Origin: an uncultured Planctomycetaceae bacterium
Lineage (GTDB): Bacteria > Planctomycetota > Planctomycetia > Pirellulales > Pirellulaceae
Direction: 5' to 3'
DNA: 8,316 bases
Assembly: GCA_903921945.1 (NCBI GenBank)
Contig: CAIXSC010000799.1
Span: 1-8,316, forward strand
The position numbers were made by a program, and so were the translations under genes. Numbering within the stretch: position 1 is the stretch's first letter; the number at the start of each line of letters is the position of its first letter. Below the pieces are notes generated by a model, which was not told the DNA's origin, searched no databases, and was given only the letters and a program-made list of their open reading frames with translations. This document shows, piece after piece, positions 1 to 7,500 of the stretch.

Positions 1-783
1 AATCACGTCCACGCCCGTCGCCTTTTCGAACGCGCGGATGTTGCGGCCCTCGCGGCCGATGATCCGCCCCTTCATCTCGTCGTTCGGAATGTCGACGGTG
101 CTCGTCGTGCTTTCCGCCGTGTGCGACGCGGCATAACGGTGCAACGCGGTGAGCAATATGTCGCGGGCCCGCTCGTCGCACATCTCGGTCACGCGACGCT
201 CGTGCTTCGCGATCCGGCTGCCGACTTCGCCCGCCAGCTCGTCTTCCAGCCGATCCATCAACCGCGAAGTCGCCTCTTCGCGATTGAGGCCGCTGATCTG
301 GTGCAACTGCTGCCGTTCGGACTCGATCAGCCTGTTCAGCTCTTCTTGCTTGCGCAGCGTCTCGTCCAGCTTTTCCTTCGACTTCCGCTGAGTGGCCTCG
401 GCGATCTTTTCTTGCTTTCGCAGATCGTCGACCTGCTGAACGATCGTTTCGGCCCGCTTTTCCAATTGACGTTCGCGTTCCCGCAATTCATCCCGCGATC
501 GCGCCAATTCTTGCTCAGCGGCCGTCTTGTGGCGGAGCGTGACCTCCTTGATCTCCAGTTCGGCTTCACGAACCTTCGTCGAGGCCTCTTTTTCCGCCCG
601 GGCGATCAGTTCTTTGGCCTTGGTCTCGGAATCTCGCCCCTGGCTCTTGTCGAACCAGCGGATACCGAGCGCCCCGCCCACGGCGGCAATGGCACCCGAG
701 ACAAGTGCGATGAGTACATCGTCCACAGCGAAGCTCTCCGCGGCGAAAAATTCGCCGGAGTGCTCGAGGACTCCATCCGCCAT
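1..783 (-). CDS. rny: Ribonuclease Y, N-terminal 261 residues (partial, runs off left edge)
   Basis: Membrane-anchored endoribonuclease that initiates mRNA decay. Reading from 783 down to 1 gives 261 uninterrupted codons. Residues 23-44 form one hydrophobic segment (DVLIALVSGAIAAVGGALGI), the expected N-terminal anchor. Residues 50 to about 200 are a highly charged E/K/R/Q-rich coiled coil. From about residue 225 a KH RNA-binding domain begins, with its GxxG loop as GREG at 243-246 inside MKGRIIGREGRN. This order (anchor, coiled coil, KH) is diagnostic of RNase Y. The rest of the KH domain and the catalytic HD domain lie outside the window; family members are about 520 residues. The ATG at 783-781 is preceded directly by an in-frame TGA, so no earlier start is possible; GGAG lies 7 nt upstream. 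A GTG at codon 20 (726-724), also with a GGAG 9 nt upstream, would give the short N-terminus typical of the family. It is divergent from tilS. Identity is very secure; the exact start is not. Confidence 0.95.
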   Translation of the reverse strand, partial: MADGVLEHSGEFFAAESFAVDDVLIALVSGAIAAVGGALGIRWFDKSQGRDSETKAKELIARAEKEASTKVREAELEIKEVTLRHKTAAEQELARSRDELRERERQLEKRAETIVQQVDDLRKQEKIAEATQRKSKEKLDETLRKQEELNRLIESERQQLHQISGLNREEATSRLMDRLEDELAGEVGSRIAKHERRVTEMCDERARDILLTALHRYAASHTAESTTSTVDIPNDEMKGRIIGREGRNIRAFEKATGVDVI

Positions 784-1336
784 TCAACCGCTCCATCCTC
801 CAATCCACGCCCAAAAAACGGCATGAACGGGTGGCGGTGCTTGCTGAAGTGCTCTCTGTTCGACTTAACCGCGATACACCCGCCCAGCGTCGACCCAATA
901 CGGCCGCCCGCTCGGCGCCAAAGCAACAAGAGCGGATATCCCCTGGCAGGAAGAGCCGTCCAGTCGTGGTAAAGGGACAGGGGCATCAGCACGCAACGTC
1001 CATTTGGCGAATCTGCCTATCCTCGGAGCCATCGCTCGCGGTCGCCATGCGACAGCCGAACACGGCAACGCGAACACTCGCGTCGGGTTCGCCCCCCGGC
1101 AAATCGACCAACTCAGCAGAAGAATCGCCCAAAGAAAATGCATGCTGACCCGAGGACTGAAGACGCGGAACGAAACTGCCCAACGAACCCATGTGGAACG
1201 CGTTAAGCCGATCAAACCACCTCCAGCAAGCCGGCAAGGATGAGGTATCCCCAGCGACTCCCGACGTTTATGATCGACAACAGCGAGGGCACGCCCCCGC
1301 TTCCCAAACAATTCCCGAAAACCACCCACCCCAAAA

Positions 1337-1365
1337 TTGGGTAGGCGATCTCGCAAAATGATAAC
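1337..1365 (+). promoter_or_regulatory. Weak sigma70-like promoter candidate upstream of tilS
   Basis: TTGGGT (1337-1342) and GATAAC (1360-1365) are separated by 17 bp, in a locally A/T-rich patch about 100 bp before tilS. They match the consensus hexamers at 3/6 and 4/6 positions. Position and spacing fit a tilS promoter, but the match is weak and could be chance. Confidence 0.2.
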
Positions 1366-1401
1366 AAGTCGATCTTAACGTGCAACCCGGTCGATTTTTC
1401 C

Positions 1402-1413
1402 CCGAGCGCTCGG
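1402..1413. repeat. 12-bp perfect palindrome upstream of tilS
   Basis: CCGAGCGCTCGG reads identically on both strands and ends 55 bp before the tilS start codon. A run of five T precedes it on the plus strand, the wrong side for an intrinsic terminator in either direction. It could be a dimeric repressor site or a 5'-UTR structure. Palindromes of this length occasionally arise by chance in GC-rich DNA. Confidence 0.3.
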
Positions 1414-1468
1414 AGATCGTCGGGACCTCTGCCACCTTTAACGCTTATTAGGCCGAAATCCGCCTCTC

Positions 1469-2686
1469 ATGACTGCCAGCATTCCCTCCGAATTGCCGGA
1501 TGGCAGACCGCTCTGGCCACTGGAAGCGGCGCTCTCTCGCGCTTGGCCACGCTCACGCTGGCGCGATCTCACGGTCGTCGTTGGCGTTTCGGGAGGAGCC
1601 GACAGTGTCGCCCTCGTCCGTGCCTTGCATGCCATGCAGCAGTTCGAACCAGCAACCACCGGTCGACTCGTAATGGCCCACTACAACCATGGTCTGCGTG
1701 GGGAACTGTCGGATGCCGACGCGCAGTTCGTTCGTGAACTGGCGGAAAAACTCGGACTCCCCTGCGAGCTCGGCGGATGGACTGCCACTGCCGCTACGCG
1801 CGAAGCGTTCGAACCGCACGCGGACCACGAACCGCACGCGGACCACGAACCGTCGACCGGGACCGCTCCCGCCGATCACGTATCCCGGACTTCGGCGGCC
1901 GCTCGTTTTTCGTCGCGTCCACCGCAGGACGAAGATCGGCTCCGTCGACGCCGACTGGATTTTCTCCTGCGAACGGCTCACCGTTACGGCGCGCGATATG
2001 TGGCCCTTGCCCACACCGCGAACGACCAGAGCGAGACGGTCCTGCATCGCCTGCTGCGCGGCACGGGACTCACCGGACTGGCGGGCATCCCCCGGATTCG
2101 CCGTCTCTCCGCCGCGACAACGTTGATCCGTCCGATGTTGTCGATTTCCCGCCGCCAAGTGGTCCGGTACTTGAAGTCGCTGCGGCAGCCGTTTCGCCAC
2201 GATCACTCCAACGACGACCCGCGTTACACTCGCAATCGCTTGCGACACGAGCTTCTGCCGCACTTGGCTTCGCGTTACAACCCGCGGATTCGCCGCGTTC
2301 TGGAACGTCTTGCGGCCCAAGCCCGCGCCGTCGAAACGCTCGTGGAACCGCTCGCCGCCGCGTTGCTGGATCAGGTTACGCGGCAAGTCTCCCCGACGGA
2401 AACCGTGCTGGAAACTTTGCCGCTGCGCGACCAGCCAGAGTACTTGGTGGCCGAACTGTTTGTACACCTGTGGAATCGTCAGGGCTGGCCGGCCCAAGCG
2501 ATGACAGCCAAGCATTGGCGGCGATTAACGGGGCTGGCGCGGCTGGCCACACGCCCCGTGGACCACCGCGGCCGAGGTTCCAACTTATCGAGTCCGATCC
2601 GCTCGGCGCTCGATCTTCCAGACCATGTGCGGGCTGAACTGCTCGCAAGTGGCCAGTTGCGACTGACTTTGATTCCGCATGGCTGA
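1469..2686 (+). CDS. tilS: tRNA(Ile)-lysidine synthetase TilS
   Basis: Cytoplasmic ATP-dependent ligase that joins lysine to C34 of the CAU-anticodon isoleucine tRNA, so that it reads AUA and is charged with Ile rather than Met. The 405-residue product has the N-type ATP-pyrophosphatase PP-loop SGGADS at 41-46. The family motif AHYNHGLRGE follows at 70-79, and AHTANDQSET at 181-190 runs into RLLRGTGLTGLAGI. The RPMLSISRRQVVRYL segment and the tRNA-contacting NDDPRYTRNRLRHELLPHL stretch come next, then a poorly conserved C-terminal domain. Length is near the usual 400-470. Position 185 is Asn where many family members have the first Asp of a DDQ motif; D186 is kept. Residues about 114-155 are a low-complexity insert that replaces the usual short linker before the RRRRLDFL helix. 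The ATG at 1469 is the only ATG before the in-frame TAA at 1439; no clear Shine-Dalgarno is seen. Confidence 0.95.
   Translation: MTASIPSELPDGRPLWPLEAALSRAWPRSRWRDLTVVVGVSGGADSVALVRALHAMQQFEPATTGRLVMAHYNHGLRGELSDADAQFVRELAEKLGLPCELGGWTATAATREAFEPHADHEPHADHEPSTGTAPADHVSRTSAAARFSSRPPQDEDRLRRRRLDFLLRTAHRYGARYVALAHTANDQSETVLHRLLRGTGLTGLAGIPRIRRLSAATTLIRPMLSISRRQVVRYLKSLRQPFRHDHSNDDPRYTRNRLRHELLPHLASRYNPRIRRVLERLAAQARAVETLVEPLAAALLDQVTRQVSPTETVLETLPLRDQPEYLVAELFVHLWNRQGWPAQAMTAKHWRRLTGLARLATRPVDHRGRGSNLSSPIRSALDLPDHVRAELLASGQLRLTLIPHG
1811..1852 (+). repeat. 18-bp tandem repeat (2.3 copies) inside tilS
   Basis: The unit GAACCGCACGCGGACCAC occurs at 1811-1828 and again, identically, at 1829-1846; a third partial copy (GAACCG) follows at 1847-1852. 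The unit is in frame and encodes EPHADH twice (residues 115-126), then EP. Perfect copies imply a recent slippage duplication. It sits in a surface-linker position between the first two conserved halves of the TilS ATPase core. Confidence 0.95.
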
Positions 2687-2698
2687 AGTCCGCATGGC
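2674..2698 (+). repeat. 15-bp direct repeat spanning the tilS stop codon
   Basis: TCCGCATGGC occurs at 2674-2683 and again at 2689-2698, a 15-bp period. The tilS TGA (2684-2686) lies between the copies. It looks like a partial local duplication of the gene end. Confidence 0.6.
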
Positions 2699-2792
2699 AT
2701 GCAACCCGCGTTCCGCTTGCGGCAAATTCAGCAATTCATCCAATTCATCCAAGGCACCAAGGCCCCAATTCAGCGGGAGTCGTGGAATCGTC

Positions 2793-2822
2793 TTGACCCA
2801 AGTTACCGGGAAATTCTAGGAT
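2793..2822 (+). promoter_or_regulatory. Sigma70-like promoter candidate for the glycosyltransferase/AsmA pair
   Basis: TTGACC (2793-2798, 5/6 match to the -35 consensus) and TAGGAT (2817-2822, 4/6 match to the -10 consensus) are 18 bp apart. Transcription would begin near 2829 and leave a 5' leader of about 100 nt before the start at 2930. This is the best promoter-like pair I found in the window. If real, the two envelope genes can be expressed independently of tilS. Confidence 0.4.
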
Positions 2823-2915
2823 CATGGGTCGTTCGCACGGTGGACCAGGCCGGCGCCAAGGATGGGCGCGGGCGTGCGACGACGCGGCATCGCGAGAACC
2901 TTGCGGCCGCACGCG

Positions 2916-2920
2916 AAGGA
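2916..2920 (+). promoter_or_regulatory. Shine-Dalgarno site that fixes the glycosyltransferase start
   Basis: AAGGA at 2916-2920 is 9 nt before the ATG at 2930. The other in-frame ATG, at 2699, has no such site. Together with the N-terminal membrane helix that follows shortly after 2930, this decides the start. Confidence 0.6.
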
Positions 2921-2929
2921 CCGCGTTTC

Positions 2930-4531
2930 ATGGAAGCCAATGCGCCACTACCCGCGAACCGATCGCCGATCGGCTGGCCGGTTCGCCGCTTTTGGCTCTA
3001 TGCGGCCGCGATCGTACTGGCCGCTTTCGCAACTCGCATGGTGGCGGCCGCATGGTGGCAAAGCCGGTTGTCCACTCCCCATGCCTTCGCGTTCGCGGAC
3101 AGCGAGACGTACTGGTCGCTGGCGGGAACGATTCGTCGCGGCGAATCCTTCCAATACGGCTCGCCGGACGCGTCGGTGTTTCGAACGCCCGGCTATCCAG
3201 CCTTGTTGGCGATTGTGTTCGCATGGGCCGGATCGGATAACCCGCCCGCCTTGGCCGCTCGGACGCTGAGCGCGTTGTGCGGAGCGGCCGCCACCGCGCT
3301 CGTCATCGGTCTAGGCGCCCGCTGGCATTCACCGGCCGCCGGGTTGCTTGCGGGCATGCTTGCGGCCGTTCATCCCGAGGCCATCTCCTTGGGCGTGTTT
3401 GTGCTGAGCGAAGCTCCATTCCACCCGCTGATGGTGCTGAATGTGTGGTGTTTCCACGAAGCGTTTGCCCGCTGCGACTCGCGGCGGCAACGCTGGCCGC
3501 AAACGACCGGTTCCGGCGACGGTCGGGACGCCGGCCGGAACGCTCGATTTATCGTCGGCTTGCTCGCGGGACTGACGGCCGGGTTGGCGGCCCTGATGCG
3601 GCCCAGTTGGCTTTTGTTTCCGCCCTTCATGCTTGGCCTGAAAATGGTGTTCGACCTGATCGCGCTCCTGCGCGCCCGCGCCGGAGACGGGAGTGGAAAT
3701 TCTCCACAGACGGTCGGGATAGCGGGGCTCGAGGAATCGCCAACCGGCCGGATGGGTCGAGCGACGGCTGGCGGGGTCGCGGCTGGCGGGGACGCGGTTG
3801 GCGGGGTAGCGGCTGGCGGGGTCGCGATGATCTGGCAGGTGATGACGGGAGTCGCTGGACTTGGCCTGCCCGTCATACTTGGCGTCATCCTGACCATGGC
3901 CCCGTGGTGGTGGCGGAACTACCGCGTGGTCGGCGAGTTCGTGCCAACAACCTTGCAGGTCGGGGCAAGTCTTTACGATGGCTGGCGGCCCGACGCGGAA
4001 GGCGGCAGTGACATGCGGTTCGCGCCGCGTTTCTTTGACGAACTGAAACGCGAGGACGTGGCACGCATGGAGATCGACTCGAACCAGCCCGCCGACCAGC
4101 GGTCGGAGCCGACCGCGGGCACGTTCGAATCGCGATTGGATCGTCGGCAACGCGACGCGGCGGTCGCGTGGGCGAGGGCGAACCCGTGGCGTGTGCTGGA
4201 ACTGGCGGGGATCAAATTCGCGCGCATGTGGAGTCCGGTTCCGAACGCGAGGGATATGGGAGGCGCGTTGTTCCGCGCGGTCATCGCCGTTGGCTTTGTG
4301 CCGCTCATGGGGCTGGCCGTGTGGCAGACGTGGCGACGCCGCCGCGACTGGCGAACGATCTGGCCACTCTGGGCGCCGGCCATTTATCTGACCTGCCTGC
4401 ACACGGTTTTCGTCAGCTCCTTGCGATATCGCCAACCGGCGCTGTTGCCGTTGATGACGTTGGTCGCCGCCGTCGTTGCGGAAGGCGCGGCCAAGTGGCT
4501 CCGATCCCGGCGGAGGGAGCGCGATGCGTAA
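2930..4531 (+). CDS. GT39/ArnT-like integral-membrane glycosyltransferase
   Basis: Polytopic GT-C-fold transferase of 533 residues, expected to move a sugar from a polyprenyl-phosphate donor to a periplasmic acceptor. The first membrane helix spans about 20-42. The following external loop holds D57-S-E59 in FADSETYW, the acidic catalytic motif expected in GT-C enzymes. FRTPGYPALLA (84-94) and LSEAP (159-163) are typical of bacterial GT39-like proteins. More hydrophobic segments follow, at roughly 88-101, 106-130, 135-175, 205-250 and 300-325, then APWWWRNYRVVGEFVP. A soluble stretch of about 100 residues comes next, and then three C-terminal helices with SLRYRQPALLP. Residues 280-299 are a Gly/Ala/Val repeat in a loop. 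The gene overlaps the next by 8 bp. The family is clear; substrate and acceptor (lipid, glycan or protein) cannot be told from sequence. Confidence 0.85.
   Translation: MEANAPLPANRSPIGWPVRRFWLYAAAIVLAAFATRMVAAAWWQSRLSTPHAFAFADSETYWSLAGTIRRGESFQYGSPDASVFRTPGYPALLAIVFAWAGSDNPPALAARTLSALCGAAATALVIGLGARWHSPAAGLLAGMLAAVHPEAISLGVFVLSEAPFHPLMVLNVWCFHEAFARCDSRRQRWPQTTGSGDGRDAGRNARFIVGLLAGLTAGLAALMRPSWLLFPPFMLGLKMVFDLIALLRARAGDGSGNSPQTVGIAGLEESPTGRMGRATAGGVAAGGDAVGGVAAGGVAMIWQVMTGVAGLGLPVILGVILTMAPWWWRNYRVVGEFVPTTLQVGASLYDGWRPDAEGGSDMRFAPRFFDELKREDVARMEIDSNQPADQRSEPTAGTFESRLDRRQRDAAVAWARANPWRVLELAGIKFARMWSPVPNARDMGGALFRAVIAVGFVPLMGLAVWQTWRRRRDWRTIWPLWAPAIYLTCLHTVFVSSLRYRQPALLPLMTLVAAVVAEGAAKWLRSRRRERDA
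3767..3826 (+). repeat. Four tandem 15-bp repeats inside the glycosyltransferase gene
   Basis: Units start at 3767, 3782, 3797 and 3812, with consensus GCTGGCGGGGTCGCG. Units 1 and 4 are identical; unit 2 has one change and unit 3 has two. In frame they encode AGGVA, AGGDA, VGGVA and AGGVA. They lie in a loop just before a membrane helix, so copy number could change without breaking the frame. They look like a minisatellite of recent origin. Confidence 0.95.
4512..4516 (+). promoter_or_regulatory. Shine-Dalgarno site inside the glycosyltransferase gene that fixes the AsmA-like start
   Basis: GGAGG at 4512-4516 lies 7 nt before the ATG at 4524. It supports that start over the in-frame ATG at 4476, 16 codons upstream. 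Because the site is inside the preceding coding sequence, ribosomes finishing the glycosyltransferase would reach it, as expected for translational coupling. Confidence 0.75.
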
Positions 4532-7500
4532 ACCCTCGCGAGCGTCCACATCATCGAACGCCGCTGCGTCGGAGACTGCCACGTCGAATGCCGCCACGCC
4601 AGAGTTGATCACGCCGCATGCCGCCACGTCGGACCGAACTGCGTCGCGCCCCTCATCGCTGGGCCGCGTCGATGCCGCCGATGCCGGTGACCAACCGGTT
4701 GGTGTCGATCGCGCTTCAAGTTGTTGGTCGCGATTTTGCGGAGCCGTGCGGCGGTTGGCGTTTGTTGCCGCGGCGCTCTCGGCGGCGGGCTTATTTGGCT
4801 GGTCGCATTTGCAGACTCGGTTGGATGACGAAGTCCGGTTGGCCCTGGAGCAAGCGTTGTTGGAACCGCTGGCAGGTTCGCCGCTGCGAGTCGACGTGCG
4901 GTCGGCGCGGCGGGTCATGGGCGAAGCGGAGACCGACCGTGGCATTGAAGCGCGGGGAATCGAGGTCGTGGACAGTCGCACGGGCGAGCCGTTGTTGCGG
5001 ATCGACGAGTTGTGGCTGGGCTGCCAATGCGATTTGCCGGCTCTTCTGAACCGCGAGATCGTGGTGCGGCACGTGGCGATGCGGCGGCCGCGGTTGTCGC
5101 TTTACGGCGCCATCGAGGACTGGGGCGAGTGGAAACGTTTTTTGTCTCGGCGGCCGCCAACGGGAAAGCCGTGGCCCACCGTGGTTGTCGAGGACGGCGT
5201 GGTCGAATGGGTCCGCGACAGCGAGCGGCGCCAAGTGGTGACGATTCGCGGACTCGACGTCACCGTGGCTCCGCCGTCGGCCGAATTGCTTCGCGCGCAC
5301 GGTTTCTCGGATTCCCCAGAGGCTAACCATGCGTCCGGTAAGTTGGTCCACGCTCGGTTGTCAGGGGCAGGCGAATTGGTGGACGAGTTGCGGTTGGATT
5401 TGGTGTACGACCGCAAGACGAACGCCTGGTCGGCGCGGGGGGAAACGCGGGGGCTGCGGGTCGCTCGCGAATTCCTAGGGTTGGTGCCGAGCCGTTGGAA
5501 GTTTCCCGAACTGTCCTGGGAAACGCTCGAGGCACGCGGGGAACTCACGGTGAACGCGCGGTCGTCGACGCCAGGCGCGCCACCGACATTCAACATCGCC
5601 GGCCAGTTCCACCAAGGCCGTTGGGCCGAGCCCAGTTGGCCCGCCCCCCTTTCCGATTTGGAACTTGATTTCACGGCCAACGCCGAGGGCGTCGAAGTCA
5701 AGCGGTTGTCGGGGCGATCGGGCGCGGCGGAGTTTGAACTCGCGGGACGGCGGCTGGGCTGGGAACCCAATGCGCGTGTCGATGCCCTGATCCAACTCCG
5801 GCGGTTTGTCTTGACTCGCGCCTGGATCGAATTGGCGCCGGCCGCCTTGCGAGCATCGTGGTCGCGGTTTGGCGTGCTGGGCGAATTCGATGGCCGCTTG
5901 ACCGTGGCTTACGACGGAGTGCGCTGGCGTCCAGAAGGCCGAGTGGATGGCCGCAACCTCTCGGCTTCGGCCTACTTTTTCCCGTATCCGTTGGCGGATG
6001 GCCGCGGCTCGCTTCAGGTCGACGGCGATCGGCTCCGCACGTCGGACACCGCCTTTCGAGTTCAAGGACGCCCGATCGAAGTGGCGTTCGATATTCGCCG
6101 GCCGGGCCCGGACTTTACGGGATACGCCACCGTGCGGGCGCCGGAAGGAGTGCCGATCGATGAGACGCTGTTGGGGTCGCTGGAAGGCCGCACGGCCACC
6201 TTCTTTCGCTCGCTGCAACCGCGCGGCGAAATGCTCGTCGAAGGGCGAGTCGAACGACGGGCGGCCGGCGAACCGTTGAAACGCTGGGTCGAAATCCAAC
6301 TCCGCCGGGCCGCTATCCAATACGCGGTCTTTCCCTATCCGGTGGAACGGATTGAGGGGAAGATCCGGATGGAAGACAACGTCTGGCGGATTGGCGAATT
6401 GACCGGCCGCAACGATAGCGCCTACGTCGTGGCGCGCGGCGAATGGATCGCGCGCCCTCAAGGCGGCTCGCTGCGCATGGAAGTCGAGGCCTATGACGTC
6501 GCGCTCGAAGAGGAACTGCGAACGGCGCTCACTCCCGGTGTGCAAAAGGTGTGGTCCGAACTGCAACCGCGGGGCACGATCGACTACATGGCGATCGGCT
6601 TGCGCTACCCTCGCGAAAACGGACAATTAGGCATCGACCTGATGCTGCAAAAGAACCCGCCGTCGAAAAACATTGAAGGACGAAACGTCACCTTGCGGCC
6701 GCAGCGTTTCCCCTATCCGCTGGACAACGTCATCGGCAATCTTCGCTATATCGATGGAACGCTGGAGATTGAAAGCCTGCGGGCTGAACATGCCCGGACC
6801 ACCTTTCAAGCCCGGGCCCAGGGACGCGTGGAATCCGATGGCGCATGGACCATTCGTTTTCAGGATCTCGTCGCCGACCGTCTCCAGCTTGATCATGATT
6901 TGCTTTCCGCGTTGCCCGGACCGGCCGCCGCCGCCATCGCCAAAATGGAATGGAGCGGCCCGATCAATGTCGACGGCACAATCACGGCGCGGGGCGGCGC
7001 GGCGTCCCATTCGTCCGCGTCCCCGCCCGCCACGCCGCCGTCGAGCGTTTCCGCGCCGTCGACCTCCGCGTTGCCAGCATCCGTCTCGCAGATGCCGCTT
7101 GGCGTCGAGTGGGACGTCCGAGTTGATGTCGAGAATGGACGCATGAAGTTGGCGACCCCGATCGAACAGATCCGTGGAGCGGCACGGCTTGTGGGCGGCT
7201 GGAGTGATTCGGCCTGGAATTCGGAACTTGAGTTGGCGGTCGATTCGGCGTTCATTCAAGGCGTGCACGTGACGAAGATCGCCGGTCCCGTTTATCTCTC
7301 GTCCGATGCACTGATCGCCGGCGATACCTGGGCGCGTCAGCGTCGCGGCCAGACCTTGAACGTTGCCGAGGGCGCCAAGGCCAACGCGAACGCGGGCATG
7401 AAGGCGCCGCGGCAATTAACCGCTCGGGTGTGCGGCGGCCAGGTCGGCGCCGATGCGTTCGTCAAATTCAATGCGGAGACCGCGTTTCGCTTTCAGGCCG

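Larger units (their letters stand above)
784..1468. other. 685-bp divergent intergenic region between rny and tilS
   Basis: No gene is convincing here. Several frames are open for 80-160 codons on both strands, for example minus 986-1237 and 865-1356 and plus 1004-1243. None has a recognisable motif, a good ribosome binding site or a family resemblance. The region looks less GC-rich than the flanking genes by eye, especially 1255-1400. Both flanking promoters must lie here, since the genes diverge. It could be plain regulatory DNA, a decayed gene or an unrecognised small RNA; nothing visible distinguishes these. Confidence 0.6.
2687..2929 (+). other. 243-bp intergenic region between tilS and the glycosyltransferase gene
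   Basis: The reading frame of the downstream gene is open back to an ATG at 2699. The 77 extra residues that start would add (Q/R-rich, no hydrophobic or family-like segment) look non-coding, and no ribosome binding site precedes 2699. The region holds a 9-bp tandem repeat (CAATTCATC at 2732-2740 and 2741-2749) and a promoter candidate at 2793-2822. No transcription terminator is evident after tilS, so read-through into the next genes remains possible. Confidence 0.6.

Noticed and set aside
1395..1415. Intrinsic terminator around the 12-bp palindrome
   Set aside because: The five-T run precedes the palindrome on the plus strand, and on the minus strand it reads as A residues after the stem, so neither strand has a stem followed by U residues.
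2009..2038. Asn185 in the TilS AHTANDQ motif as a sign of lost activity
   Set aside because: The second Asp (D186), the PP-loop and all other family motifs are intact, and I believe variation at the first Asp occurs in active members, so a loss of function is not supported.
1553..2515. 320-codon minus-strand frame opposite tilS
   Set aside because: Shadow of tilS; the plus-strand protein carries all the diagnostic TilS motifs and the reverse frame carries none.
2699..2929. N-terminal extension of the glycosyltransferase from an ATG at 2699
   Set aside because: No ribosome binding site precedes it, the 77 residues look non-coding, and a good site (AAGGA) precedes the ATG at 2930, just before the first membrane helix. 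The best promoter candidate would also lie inside such an extension.
4476..4523. Start of the AsmA-like gene at 4476
   Set aside because: GGAGG lies 7 nt before the ATG at 4524 and no comparable site was seen before 4476; the extra 16 residues add no recognisable feature.
3329..4981. 550-codon open frame on the minus strand opposite the glycosyltransferase and AsmA-like genes
   Set aside because: It has no family-like motifs, is dominated by Arg, Pro, Ala and Ser, crosses the boundary of two well-supported genes and spans their repeats. GC-rich codon usage commonly leaves such antisense frames open.
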